Notes: a model not told the origin generated them from the sequence alone. A DNA stretch of 64,000 nucleotides from Mycobacterium sp. AZCC_0083 (GCF_014202335.1 NZ_JACHGP010000028.1:1-64000), one strand, 5' to 3'. Shown: positions 1-8,537, counted from the stretch's first letter. Made by a program: numbers and translations.

Positions 1-114
1 CGCCACCATGTCCCCGACCGCGACCAACCGGGCCGCCGACGCACACGCCTCCGCGCGCGCCGCCGAGCACATCCGTTGCATCAGCAGAACGGCCGCATCG
101 GATCCTTCGAACAC
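1..114 (-). CDS. DUF222 / 13E12-repeat family protein, N-terminal part (cut by the window start)
   Basis: An open minus-strand frame of 38 codons runs off the left edge from a GTG at 114. Its residues include AARAEACASAARLVAVGD, the Ala/Arg-rich N-terminal helix typical of the DUF222 domain in mycobacterial 13E12-repeat proteins, many of which carry a C-terminal HNH nuclease domain. Such genes are known members of the mycobacterial SOS regulon, and a perfect LexA box overlaps the proposed start here. The true start could be one of the internal ATGs (codons 12 or 15). The C-terminal domain is outside the window, so an HNH domain cannot be confirmed. Confidence 0.65.
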   Translation of the reverse strand, partial: MFEGSDAAVLLMQRMCSAARAEACASAARLVAVGDMVA

Positions 115-122
115 GTGTTCGA
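107..122. promoter_or_regulatory. LexA-binding SOS box
   Basis: TCGAACACGTGTTCGA is a perfect 16-bp palindrome that fits the mycobacterial/Gram-positive LexA consensus TCGAAC-N4-GTTCGA. It overlaps the proposed GTG of the DUF222 gene and lies 55 bp before the divergent PPOX gene, so LexA could repress the former and possibly affect the latter. Control of 13E12 genes by LexA is established in M. tuberculosis; its operation here is inferred. Confidence 0.85.
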
Positions 123-177
123 CTGTACTCCGGCCCTATGACACGATTGGTCGAGACGACTTCGCGAAGGGAAGACC

Positions 178-579
178 GTGCCGACTGCACTGCCCGACGA
201 CCTACTCGACCTGCTCCGCCGCCCCAGCCCGTGCTTCATCGCCACCCTGATGCCCGACGGGTCGCCCCAACTCACGCAGACCTGGGTGAGCACCGACGGC
301 GAGCACATCGTGATCAACATCGTCGAAGGCATGCAGAAGGCCAGGAACATCGCGCGTGACGGGCGCGTGGCGGTCAACGTCGTCGACCCCGACGACTTCT
401 TCCGGTCCTACGCGGTGCGCGGCCGCGTGGTCGGCATGACCACTGAGGGTGGCGCCGAGAGCATCGACGAGATCTCCCAGAAGTATCTCGGCACGCCCTA
501 CCCGAACTTCAGGGGCCAGCCGGAGACGAGGGTCGTGATCGCCATCGAAGCCGACAGCGTCACCCCTCCGCGCGGCTGA
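178..579 (+). CDS. PPOX-class (split beta-barrel) probable F420-dependent protein
   Basis: A 133-residue protein of the pyridoxamine-phosphate-oxidase fold. It opens with PCFIATLMPDGSPQLTQTWV, the strand-turn-strand start of this fold, followed by KARNIARDGRVAVNVVDPDD, the cofactor-facing region of the Rv1155-like group in actinobacteria. Members bind F420 or FMN and reduce various substrates or carry the cofactor; the substrate here cannot be told. The start is a GTG at 178. The 3' end overlaps by 20 bp the end of the convergent SDR gene. A LexA box lies upstream, so damage-responsive expression is possible but unproven. Confidence 0.8.
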   Translation: MPTALPDDLLDLLRRPSPCFIATLMPDGSPQLTQTWVSTDGEHIVINIVEGMQKARNIARDGRVAVNVVDPDDFFRSYAVRGRVVGMTTEGGAESIDEISQKYLGTPYPNFRGQPETRVVIAIEADSVTPPRG

Positions 580-1366
580 TCGAACCGACGGTGAAGCAGG
601 ACGTCCGCCCGCCGTCGACGACGAGGTTGGTGCCGGTGATGTAGGTGGCATCGTCGGACAGCAAGAACACCACGGCGTCGGCGATCTCGACGGGTTGGGC
701 GATTCGGCCAAGCGGGATCGACGCCTCGTGCTCGGCCCTTTCGGCGGCGGGATCGGGAGCCGCGGCGAATTCCGCCATCAGCATCGGGGTCTCGGTCTCG
801 CCGGGGGAGACGCTGTTGATGCGGATCCCGTGTACGGCCAACTCGGCGGCCAATGCGCGGGTCATCGCGAGGACACCGCCCTTCGACGCCGTGTAGGCGA
901 CGTAGCCGGCCTGACCAAGCATTCCGAGTTCGGATCCGGTCGTCACGATCGCTCCGCGACCGGCCGGGATCATCCGTCTCGCCGCCTCGCGGCACACGTA
1001 GAAGCTGCCCGACAGATTGACGTGGAGATGGCGGAGCCAATCGTCGTCGGTCGTCGTGGCCGCCGGCGAGATCGCCGAAATACCCGCATTGCTGAACACC
1101 GCGGTTGGCGTGCCGAGTTCTTCGGCGCGGTCGAACGCCGCCATCACCTGAGCGGAGTCTGTGACGTCGGCGGCAATCGCCAGTGCGGCGGGCCCCGCGG
1201 CCCTGCACAGGTCGGCTGCCTCGTCGAGATCGGCGCCGGGCAACGCGACGAGCGCCACCGATGCTCCTTCATTGGCCAGCCGGAGTGCGGTCGCGCGGCC
1301 GATACCCGAACTCGCACCGGTGACCAGGGCGACGCGGTTGGTGAAACGTTGCATGGTGATGATCAT
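560..1366 (-). CDS. SDR family oxidoreductase (classical, 3-ketoacyl-reductase-like)
   Basis: A 268-residue short-chain dehydrogenase. The cofactor motif TGASSGIG is at about residues 16-23, NAG at 92-94, and the catalytic YxxxK as YTASKGG near residue 160. The C-terminus has the classical YITGTNLVVDGG segment. It should oxidise or reduce a hydroxyl/keto substrate with NAD(P)(H). An ATG four codons inside (1354) is an alternative start. It lies 33 bp after another SDR gene on the same strand and downstream of a TetR gene, so it may be the last gene of the TetR-controlled group. The substrate is unknown. Confidence 0.85.
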   Translation of the reverse strand: MIITMQRFTNRVALVTGASSGIGRATALRLANEGASVALVALPGADLDEAADLCRAAGPAALAIAADVTDSAQVMAAFDRAEELGTPTAVFSNAGISAISPAATTTDDDWLRHLHVNLSGSFYVCREAARRMIPAGRGAIVTTGSELGMLGQAGYVAYTASKGGVLAMTRALAAELAVHGIRINSVSPGETETPMLMAEFAAAPDPAAERAEHEASIPLGRIAQPVEIADAVVFLLSDDATYITGTNLVVDGGRTSCFTVGSISRAEG

Positions 1367-1399
1367 CCAGCCGGTGGCCCGGCTGGTATTACCTCGGGG

Positions 1400-2371
1400 T
1401 CAGGACTGCTTGCTCGACGCCGTTTGGAGCGCGTCGTATCCAGCACCGGTGAGCTCGACCGACTTCTCCCACAACCGCTTCGCCACGGTTTCGTTGCGTG
1501 CCGCCTCGGACTGCGGGGACCGGCTGACAGGACCGCGGACGCCGAACAGGCGATTGGGTCCCAGGTAGTCGCCGTTGCGCGCATCGGGCATCGTGGCTGC
1601 GTAGAGCTGGCTCAGCGCGCCGGCCGTCTCGCTGTTGCCGAAGACGCGCAGCCCGATGTGGGTTGCCGCCAGAGCGCCAGGGATCGGCGGGACCATCGGA
1701 TCGAACAGGTTCGTCGCCGCCACACCTGGGTGCGCGATCACGGATTTCAGCGCAAGCCCGGCCGCCTCGCTGCGCCGCGCGAGCTCCGTGCCGAACATGA
1801 GGTTCGCCAACTTGGACTGTTGGTACGCGGTCATTCGGCCGTAGGGGCGACGCTCGAAGTTCAGGTCGTCCAGCACGATCCGCCCCTGGCGGTGGGCGAT
1901 GCTGGCGAGTGAGACGACGCGTGGTGCCGACGCCGCCAGCAGCGCGGGCAGAACCCCGTCGGTGAACGCGAAGTGCCCGAAATGATTTGTGCCGATCTGC
2001 ATCTCGAAGCCATCAACGGTCCGTGCGAACGGTATCGCCATGAGGCCTGCGTTGTTGATCAGCACGTCGATCGTGGGCGCCAGCGTCGTCGCCTTGGCTG
2101 CGGCTTCCCGGACGCCGGCAAGGTCGGCGAGGTCGAGGGCGACGAGGCCATGCTCTGCCTGCGGGCCCACCGTGCGCACTCGGTTCAGCGCTTCCTGCCC
2201 CGTCGCCTGATTGCGGCAAGCCAGGATGATCCGTGCGCCCGCGCCGGCAAGCGCTGTCGCCGCCTGCAGGCCAAGGCCGTTGTTGGCTCCGGTGATCAGG
2301 ATCGTCTTCCCGGTTTGGTCGGGTATGTCGCTGAGTCCGAAGTCAGTGATCTGCAAGGGAGTACGCGTCAT
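1400..2371 (-). CDS. SDR family oxidoreductase (retinol-dehydrogenase-like)
   Basis: A 323-residue SDR of the RDH/WW-oxidoreductase-like type, longer than classical SDRs. It shows TGANNGLGLQAA (cofactor loop, residues 27-38), NNAGLM, and YQQSKLANLMF (catalytic YxxxK plus the LAN signature of this subgroup). These enzymes reduce aldehydes or ketones of lipids and aromatics in mycobacteria. The gene starts 30 bp after the tetR stop, so it is probably co-transcribed with tetR and the following SDR. The physiological substrate cannot be told from sequence. Confidence 0.85.
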   Translation of the reverse strand: MTRTPLQITDFGLSDIPDQTGKTILITGANNGLGLQAATALAGAGARIILACRNQATGQEALNRVRTVGPQAEHGLVALDLADLAGVREAAAKATTLAPTIDVLINNAGLMAIPFARTVDGFEMQIGTNHFGHFAFTDGVLPALLAASAPRVVSLASIAHRQGRIVLDDLNFERRPYGRMTAYQQSKLANLMFGTELARRSEAAGLALKSVIAHPGVAATNLFDPMVPPIPGALAATHIGLRVFGNSETAGALSQLYAATMPDARNGDYLGPNRLFGVRGPVSRSPQSEAARNETVAKRLWEKSVELTGAGYDALQTASSKQS

Positions 2372-2401
2372 CGGATGTTCCTAAATTGGCTGGGTTCGTC
2401 G

Positions 2402-3154
2402 TTACTGACTGGGTTGGGCGTTCGTGAATGCGAGGTGCAGGGGGAGGCTCTGGTCGACCGTCATTCCGGTGAGCCTGGCGGTCGACTCCGCGAGACCCGA
2501 CACGGTGGTCGCGAGGTACTCGATGAACTTGTCGATCGACATCGGATCGCCCTGGGTGCGATTGGCGCCCAGCCACCAGTCCGTTGCGGATGCGACGGCA
2601 CCGCCGATCGAATAGATCGTCAGCTCGGCATAGTCGCCATCGATCGCTTCGTCGTCGAGGGCGTTGGAGAACAGTTCGGCGGCGCGATGTGCCGACTGGC
2701 GCGCGGACTGCAACGTCCGCTCGGAATCTTCCATCTGCTGGGTGAAGTGGCTGTGCACCATGAACCGGAAGACGTTCGGGTACTCCGTGACCACCTTGGC
2801 GTACTCGGTTGCGCCGCGGAGGACGAGCTCGCCAGCGGAATCGCTCATCAGGTTGATGTTGGACAGCACTCGCTCCCACAGCATGTCCTGAATCCGTTCG
2901 ACGATCGCGTCGAAGAGGTCGACCTTGTCCTTGAAGTGCCGGTACAGCTTCGGTTTGGCGGTGCCCGCCTCCTTGGCGATGTCATCCATGCTGACGTCGG
3001 GTCCGAGCTTGCCCAATGCGCGGAACGCCGCGTCGACGAACTCTTCGCGGACCACGGCACGGTGTTCGCGCCAGCGTTCGGTGCGCGCGTCGGGTCGCTG
3101 GCCCTCCGGCTTCTCGGTTCCGCGTGCCCGCGCTCTGGTTGTCACAACCACCAC
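2402..3154 (-). CDS. TetR/AcrR family transcriptional regulator
   Basis: About 250 residues. The N-terminal third holds a TetR helix-turn-helix: AAFRALGKLGPDVSMDDIAKEAG followed by KLYRHFKDKVDLFDAIV. The rest is an all-helical ligand domain with no recognised subfamily. The start is one of three nearby GTG codons (3154, 3151, 3145); no good ribosome site is seen, so the message may be leaderless. A perfect palindrome, TACCGGCGGTA, sits 10 bp upstream, which suggests autorepression. Related palindromes precede the EphD-like gene, so this protein is the likely repressor of that oxidoreductase operon. The ligand is unknown. Confidence 0.9.
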   Translation of the reverse strand: MVVVTTRARARGTEKPEGQRPDARTERWREHRAVVREEFVDAAFRALGKLGPDVSMDDIAKEAGTAKPKLYRHFKDKVDLFDAIVERIQDMLWERVLSNINLMSDSAGELVLRGATEYAKVVTEYPNVFRFMVHSHFTQQMEDSERTLQSARQSAHRAAELFSNALDDEAIDGDYAELTIYSIGGAVASATDWWLGANRTQGDPMSIDKFIEYLATTVSGLAESTARLTGMTVDQSLPLHLAFTNAQPSQ

Positions 3155-3163
3155 TTTATCCGA

Positions 3164-3174
3164 TACCGGCGGTA
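3164..3174. promoter_or_regulatory. Palindromic operator upstream of tetR (probable TetR site)
   Basis: TACCGGCGGTA is a perfect inverted repeat (TACCG-G-CGGTA) 10 bp before the tetR start and 39 bp after the ABC1 kinase stop. It is the exact reverse complement of the core at 8570-8580, and three variants lie nearby there. That distribution fits an autoregulated TetR protein controlling both promoters. This is inference from position and symmetry. Confidence 0.65.
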
Positions 3175-3212
3175 CTGGCTAATTTGCGTTCCGGCCATCT
3201 GACCTGGCGCGG

Positions 3213-4586
3213 TCATCGGGAAGCGCGCCATTCTGCGTCGGCGACACCGTTGGGAGTCGCGGGCTCATCGCCATAGATCCACTCGCGGGCGATCCGGTGC
3301 CAGTTGTTGCTGGCTCCCAACTGGCCAAGCACGCCGAAGGTCAAGAAGTCTGCGCGTCGCGAGAACAGGTGCTCGGGTGGAAGGTTCTGGTGGCGCATGC
3401 CCGAGAATTCCGTCATCCGGGGGTCGATCGCGTCGAGCATGCTGACGCTGGCCATGGCCGGAGTGACCGTGATGACCTCGTCGGTCAGGTGCCAGCCCGC
3501 GGCGGCGTAGATGTAGTCGAGGCATTCCTCGGGCGTCACGCCGGTGTCATCGGCCATCACGCCGCGACGGACCATCAAGTCGAAGAGATCTTGGCTACGG
3601 TGCTCAGCTGCCGCCCGCATGCACTGCCGCTCGAAGTCGACGTGCACTGGATCCATGTGGTTGTAGAGCCCGAAGTCGATGAAACCGACCTTCCCGTCCC
3701 GGCCAAGCAGGATGTTTCCTGGGTGCGGGTCGCCGCAGAACTCGTTGTGCAGGAACAGCGAACCGACGTAGAACCGGTAGATGATCTCGCCGACCCGGTC
3801 GCGTTCGGCACTCGGTAGTTCGCGGATCGCGTCGAACGAGATGCCGTCGAACAGCTCTGTCACCACCACCCTGCGGCCACTGCGCTCCGCCACGCTGTCG
3901 GGTACTGCGATGAACGGATGATCGGCGAACAGCACCGCGAGGTCGTGCTGGGTGCGCGCTTCCCGCTCGTAGTCGAGTTCGCTCTCCATGTTGCGCGCGA
4001 TCTCCGCCGCGAGCTCAGGCGCCGATACCGTCGGGATCGCCGTGCGCCAGAACTTCAGGAACAGCGCCAGGTTCTTCATGTCGGCCCGGATCGCAACGTC
4101 GACACCGGGGTACTGCACCTTCACCGCGACGTCGCGGCCGTCGTGCAGACGGGCGCGGTACACCTGGCCGATCGACGCCGCGGCCATGGGCTGGTCGTCG
4201 AACTCTGCGAACAGCGTCGTCACGGGACCGCCGAGGTCGTCCTCGATCTGGCGCCGCATGACGTCGAACGACACCGTCGGGGCCTGGTCGCGCAGCACCG
4301 CGAGCTTGGCCTGAAACTTCTCGCGGTGCGATTCGGGCACCAATTCCAGGTCGACGACCGAGAGCATCTGGCCAAGCTTCATGGCCGCGCCCTTCATGCT
4401 GCCAAGCACCTGCACCAGCTGGTCGGCGGTCTGCAGCGCCGTCTTCTCCGAGATCCGTGCCTTCGTCTCGCGGGAGCGGCCGAGCATCGACACCCTGGCG
4501 CTGGCGGTCCGGGCCGCCTGCGTTGCCGCCGCTTTGCCAAGCTTGGAGCCACGCGAAACTCGCGAGGTGGGTACCTGGTCTGACAT
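3213..4586 (-). CDS. ABC1 / AarF / UbiB-family atypical kinase-like protein
   Basis: The 457-residue protein starts at the ATG at 4586, which has GGAGGG eight bases upstream. The family signature KxGQ appears as MKGAAMKLGQMLS near residues 64-76; the Ala-rich loop is AAASIGQVYRARLHDG; the VAVKVQYPG lysine, ExD motif (ESELDYEREA), catalytic-type GDPHPGNILL and metal-binding FIDFG all follow in order. These proteins act in quinone synthesis or lipid homeostasis as ATPases or unorthodox kinases. It lies 92 bp after the reductase gene and 58 bp before tetR, on the same strand, so it probably belongs to the oxidoreductase operon. Its partner here is unknown. Confidence 0.9.
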   Translation of the reverse strand: MSDQVPTSRVSRGSKLGKAAATQAARTASARVSMLGRSRETKARISEKTALQTADQLVQVLGSMKGAAMKLGQMLSVVDLELVPESHREKFQAKLAVLRDQAPTVSFDVMRRQIEDDLGGPVTTLFAEFDDQPMAAASIGQVYRARLHDGRDVAVKVQYPGVDVAIRADMKNLALFLKFWRTAIPTVSAPELAAEIARNMESELDYEREARTQHDLAVLFADHPFIAVPDSVAERSGRRVVVTELFDGISFDAIRELPSAERDRVGEIIYRFYVGSLFLHNEFCGDPHPGNILLGRDGKVGFIDFGLYNHMDPVHVDFERQCMRAAAEHRSQDLFDLMVRRGVMADDTGVTPEECLDYIYAAAGWHLTDEVITVTPAMASVSMLDAIDPRMTEFSGMRHQNLPPEHLFSRRADFLTFGVLGQLGASNNWHRIAREWIYGDEPATPNGVADAEWRASR

Positions 4587-4678
4587 TGCGGAGCCCTCCG
4601 AGGGTGATGACTCAGGGTACAAACGTCCACGTTTCATCCCGTCGCCTGCGCCGCTCACGCGTTGGGCCCGGGGGTCGA

Positions 4679-5773
4679 TCACATGTCGAGAACGAGGGTT
4701 CCGCCCTCTGCGCGGTCGACGCAGATCAACATCTCGGTCGGTTCCTTCTTCGACATCCGATCCCCGTAGGCAAGGGGTTGTCCCGCGACGACGCGTACCT
4801 TGCACGTTCCGCAGAACCCCTGCTGACACGAGTACGCGACGGCAGGCCTCACCGCGCGAATGGTCTCCAGCGCGGTCCGGTCCGCGGCAACGTGGACTAC
4901 CTCGCCGCCCGCGCCGAGCTGGACGTCGAACGGCACACCGTCGACGATGGGCGGCGCCGCGAACCGTTCGTAGTGCAAGGGCACCCCGTGTTGTCGCGCC
5001 ACCGCCGAGCGAACCACGTCGAGCATCGAAGTTGGCCCGCAACAGTAGATTGCGGCGTCGGTTGCGTGCTGAGGCAGAAGGTCGGAAATCGAGGGGATTC
5101 CGTGTTCCTCGTCGGTGCGAATGCTCACCCGGTCGCCATAGGGGGACAGCTCGTCGAGGAATGGCATCGACTGCCTGCTGCGACCTGCGTACACCATCGT
5201 CCACGGAACGCCGGCGGCCTCGGCCGCCCGGAGCATCGGCAGGATCGGCGTGATGCCGATACCGCCCGCAATGAAGTGCATTCGGTCCTCGCCGGTTCCG
5301 TCCGTGGCCAGCGCAAGCGGGAAGGCGTTCACCGGTCCCGTGATGACGAGCTGGTCGCCGACCTGGACGGAGTCGTGCACCTCGATGGATCCGCCGCCGC
5401 CATCTTGGATGCGCCGCACGGCGATTCGGTACGTGCCGTCGCCGGGATCACCGGACAGGGAGTACTGCCGTATCCGCCCGGAGGGCAGGCGCACGTTGAC
5501 GTTGGCCCCGGGGGTCCACGCGGGTAGGGGCGCGCCCGAGGGGTCGGCCAGTCGCACGCTCACGACGTCGCCGTCGGACGTCTCGACCCTGCGGTCCGTC
5601 ACGGTCAACCGCAGCGAGCGGTCGATCCCAACGGGCGGAGGTAGCTGCCGCAGGACCCGGCCCATGACCTTGATCGCAGGCGCCATGAGTTTGGCGGCGA
5701 CCACGATCGTAGGGGCGCGGTTGAAGCGGCCGTAGATGTCCGGTGGGACGGAGCCGCTGTCGGGTTCGAGCAC
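4679..5773 (-). CDS. Ferredoxin-NADP-type reductase with C-terminal [2Fe-2S] domain
   Basis: About 364 residues from a GTG at 5773, chosen because it begins two bases after the stop of the preceding gene; longer upstream forms would overlap that gene and lack family similarity. Order of domains: flavin-binding barrel with RQYSLSGDP, NAD(P)-binding domain with GGIGITPILPML and CCGPTSML, then a plant-type ferredoxin domain with CQQGFCGTC plus a distal C. This is the phthalate-dioxygenase-reductase arrangement, like Rv3230c, the partner of the DesA3 desaturase. Tight coupling to the ferritin-like PF10118 gene suggests it feeds electrons to that protein. Confidence 0.88.
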   Translation of the reverse strand: MLEPDSGSVPPDIYGRFNRAPTIVVAAKLMAPAIKVMGRVLRQLPPPVGIDRSLRLTVTDRRVETSDGDVVSVRLADPSGAPLPAWTPGANVNVRLPSGRIRQYSLSGDPGDGTYRIAVRRIQDGGGGSIEVHDSVQVGDQLVITGPVNAFPLALATDGTGEDRMHFIAGGIGITPILPMLRAAEAAGVPWTMVYAGRSRQSMPFLDELSPYGDRVSIRTDEEHGIPSISDLLPQHATDAAIYCCGPTSMLDVVRSAVARQHGVPLHYERFAAPPIVDGVPFDVQLGAGGEVVHVAADRTALETIRAVRPAVAYSCQQGFCGTCKVRVVAGQPLAYGDRMSKKEPTEMLICVDRAEGGTLVLDM

Positions 5774-5775
5774 TG

Positions 5776-6672
5776 TCAGCCGGCCGCCCGTTTCACTGCT
5801 GGAGAGCGGGCAAGGTACGCGACGGCCTGTGCCGTGTTTCCGACCTCTTCTGGGGTGAAGGATGGGCGCAGGTAACTCCAGGCCGAGAAGATGGCCTTGG
5901 CGCCGGGCAGGGTGCCGCGTCGGCTTGCCCGCAGCCACTCGACGAGCAGTCGTGCAAAACCGTAGTTCGGCAGCGAGGGATCCTGGCGGACTATGTATTT
6001 GGTGTTCCGCAGGAAGACGTACAGGATGAGGAACGGCGTCGGCGTGATCAATAGATTGCGGTGGAAGTATCCGACGCCGAAGTAGGACGCGACGTCATGG
6101 GCCACCGAGCGGTGCTCCACCTCTTCGGCGCCATGCCATCTGAAGAGGTCGGTCATCACCGGGTCCGCGCCGAGGCCGTCGAGGTCGGCGTTGAGTACCC
6201 AGTCGCCCAGCACCGCGGTCATGTGCTCGATCGCCGCGATCATCGCGAGTTGCTCGATCAGCAGCCGGTAGCGGGCTCGCGGCTTGAGCTTCGGTTTGAC
6301 GGCAGTCAGTTGTGCGGAAAGGTATTCGAGCTGCCGAACGACGGGGCGCGGGTCGATACCGTGACGTCCGAGGAACTCCGGCAGCACGCGGTCGTGCGCC
6401 TGGGAGTGCACCGCTTCCTGCCCGATGAAGCCCAGCATCGCCTCGCGCAGTTTGGCGTCCTTCACGTACGGCAGAGCCTCGGTGAAGCCCTCGACGAACA
6501 TCTCCTCCCCGATGGGGAGCACGAGGTTGAACGAGGAAATGAAGTGCGAGGCGATCGGTTCGTTCGGAATCCAGTGCAGCGGAGCGTCACTGACGTCGAA
6601 GTGGACGTTGCGCGCATGAAGCGCGAGTTCTTCGGAGGTGGTGGCGTTTGGCGCGGGTTGCGTCGTGGTCAT
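5776..6672 (-). CDS. PF10118-family protein, ferritin-like helical bundle (annotated 'metal-dependent hydrolase'), candidate diiron oxidase
   Basis: A 298-residue helical protein. Four carboxylate/His motifs follow the diiron ferritin pattern: EEMFVEGFTE, GQEAVHSQAHD (ExxH), AAIEHMTA (EH), and GAEEVEHRSVAHD (EExxH). PF10118 proteins are usually called predicted metal-dependent hydrolases, without biochemical proof. The ATG at 6672 has GGAG six bases upstream. The next gene, a flavin/[2Fe-2S] reductase, begins two bases after its stop, and an EphD-like gene precedes it by 30 bp. The pairing with a reductase favours an oxygenase or desaturase role over hydrolysis; this is inference. Confidence 0.8.
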   Translation of the reverse strand: MTTTQPAPNATTSEELALHARNVHFDVSDAPLHWIPNEPIASHFISSFNLVLPIGEEMFVEGFTEALPYVKDAKLREAMLGFIGQEAVHSQAHDRVLPEFLGRHGIDPRPVVRQLEYLSAQLTAVKPKLKPRARYRLLIEQLAMIAAIEHMTAVLGDWVLNADLDGLGADPVMTDLFRWHGAEEVEHRSVAHDVASYFGVGYFHRNLLITPTPFLILYVFLRNTKYIVRQDPSLPNYGFARLLVEWLRASRRGTLPGAKAIFSAWSYLRPSFTPEEVGNTAQAVAYLARSPAVKRAAG

Positions 6673-6702
6673 GGAATGCTCCGTTCTGATCGTGATCGGG
6701 GG

Positions 6703-8508
6703 TTATCCAAGGGAGGCTTTGGCGGCGGCCAGGCGGCCGAGCGCCGGGGCGAATCTGCTGAACCGATATTGCAGGTGGGCCTCGGGTGTCACGGGGACGA
6801 CCGACTTGCCCTTCTTGACGGCCTTCACGATCTGCTTGGCGACCTTGTCAGGGCCGTAGCGGCGCATCCTGTAGGCACGATCAACTGCCGCAAGCTTTTT
6901 CGCTGCTTCGGTGTCGGACAGTCCGGAGACCACGCTGGCGGCGACGATGTTGGTTGCCACGATGCCCGGGCAGATGGTGCTGACGCCGATGTCGGCGGAC
7001 GCCAGCTCGGCGCGCAGGCAGTCGGAGAACATGAACACCGCGGATTTGCTGGTCGCGTATGCCGTCAAGCCTTGTTGCGGCGTGTAGGCGGCCATGCTCG
7101 ACAGGTTCACGATGTGTCCGCCGAGCCCGCGGTTCGCCATCTTCGGCCCGAAGGCGCGGCATCCGTTGATCACGCCGTACAGGTTGATGTCGAGCACCCG
7201 CTTGAAGTCCTCGGACGGCGTCGCGAAGAAGCGCCCCGCCTGACCGACGCCCGCGTTGTTGATCAGGATGTCGGGGATCCCATGTGCGGCTTCGACTTCG
7301 TCGGCGTGCGCGATGGCGGCCTGCTCGTCGGCGACGTTCAACTGGTAGGCGTGGGCGGTGCCGCCGGCTTCGGTGATCAGTGCGGCGGTCTCCTTCGCCG
7401 ACGCCAGGTTGACGTCGGAGACCACGACCTCGGCCCCGTCGCGGGCAAACGCAAGGGCGGTCTCCCGTCCGATGCCGCTGCCGCCGCCGGTGATGACCAG
7501 CAGCTGGTTCTCGAAAGGCCTTTGCTGCTTTCCCATTTGGGCGCGGCGCAAGCTTCGCGCGGGCGGCAGGCCTTCCGTGGCATCGATGAGTTCGGTCGCT
7601 GCGGTGGCGAGCATCTCCGGATGCGAGAACGGCAGCCAGTGCCCGCCCTTGACGATGCGCCGCCACACCGCAGGCGCCCAGTTCAGCGCATCGGCGTAGC
7701 TGGCCTGACGAACTGCGGGATCACGGGTTCCGACGATCACCTGTACCGGAACCCGGGTGAACCGCTCCCGCGGTGTCAGGATGGAGGTGATGTTGGCGCG
7801 GTAGATCCGCAGACCATTTCCGATGTCCTTCTCGAAGGTGGCGGCGAGGAAGATATCGTCTGGCGCAGCACCTTCCGCGCGGGAGAGCCCCTTGCGCCAG
7901 CGGTTGCCGTTGAGCGTCAAGGCGAACATGGCCTTCGGCAGCCACGGAAGCATGAAGTAGAACATGTAGCCGAACGAGCCGAGTTGGGCCAGAACCAACG
8001 CCACGTTCTTCGGGGTGGGTCGCGACAACCTCTTGCGCGCCCACGCGCCGAGGTGGGCGACGTTCGGGCCCGATACCGACGTGAACGACGCGATCTTGCG
8101 CTGTGCCCGTTCGTCGCACACCGCTTCCCACATTGCGACGCTGCCCCAGTCGTGGGCGAGCACGTGGACCGGCTTGTCGGGGCTGACCGCCTCGATCACG
8201 GCCATGTAGTCGCTTGCCAGTTCCGCAACTGCGAAGTCCCTGAAGTTCTTCGGGTTGGTCGACTTGCCGTGGCCGCGGTTGTCGACGGAGACCACGCGGA
8301 AGCGTTCGGTCAGGAACGGCGTCACACCGTCCCACAGGTGATGCGAGTCGGGCCAACCGTGCAGCAGCAATACGGTCTCCCCAGTCGGATTGCCTTGCTC
8401 GTAGACCGCGATCTCGACATCGCCGTTGCGGACGATGCGTTCGGTTACGTCCGTTGCCTGCGGCGCGTCGACGCTCCGCGGGCTCGTCGTCTTCGATACC
8501 GGACACAT
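6703..8508 (-). CDS. EphD-like bifunctional alpha/beta hydrolase (epoxide-hydrolase type) - SDR fusion
   Basis: A 601-residue two-domain protein. The N-terminal half is an alpha/beta hydrolase with HGWPDSHHLWDGV (oxyanion HGWP), an Asp nucleophile in LAHDWGSVAMW and the catalytic His in KGGHWLPF; the Asp fits epoxide hydrolases. The C-terminal half is an SDR: TGGGSGIGRE, NNAGVG and YATSKSAV. This matches M. tuberculosis EphD (Rv2214c), studied in epoxymycolate metabolism. The ATG at 8508 is preceded by GGGGAG; longer readings would run through the operator array at 8538-8580, so 8508 is preferred. It is the first gene of the inferred operon. Confidence 0.88.
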   Translation of the reverse strand: MCPVSKTTSPRSVDAPQATDVTERIVRNGDVEIAVYEQGNPTGETVLLLHGWPDSHHLWDGVTPFLTERFRVVSVDNRGHGKSTNPKNFRDFAVAELASDYMAVIEAVSPDKPVHVLAHDWGSVAMWEAVCDERAQRKIASFTSVSGPNVAHLGAWARKRLSRPTPKNVALVLAQLGSFGYMFYFMLPWLPKAMFALTLNGNRWRKGLSRAEGAAPDDIFLAATFEKDIGNGLRIYRANITSILTPRERFTRVPVQVIVGTRDPAVRQASYADALNWAPAVWRRIVKGGHWLPFSHPEMLATAATELIDATEGLPPARSLRRAQMGKQQRPFENQLLVITGGGSGIGRETALAFARDGAEVVVSDVNLASAKETAALITEAGGTAHAYQLNVADEQAAIAHADEVEAAHGIPDILINNAGVGQAGRFFATPSEDFKRVLDINLYGVINGCRAFGPKMANRGLGGHIVNLSSMAAYTPQQGLTAYATSKSAVFMFSDCLRAELASADIGVSTICPGIVATNIVAASVVSGLSDTEAAKKLAAVDRAYRMRRYGPDKVAKQIVKAVKKGKSVVPVTPEAHLQYRFSRFAPALGRLAAAKASLG

Positions 8509-8537
8509 ACTCGTGCTCCCCTCAGACCAAGTCTGCG

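Noticed and set aside
4587..5204. N-terminal extension of the ABC1 kinase
   Set aside because: The extra 206 residues are Arg-rich, unlike the family and overlap the reductase gene; a strong ribosome site lies at the 4586 start.
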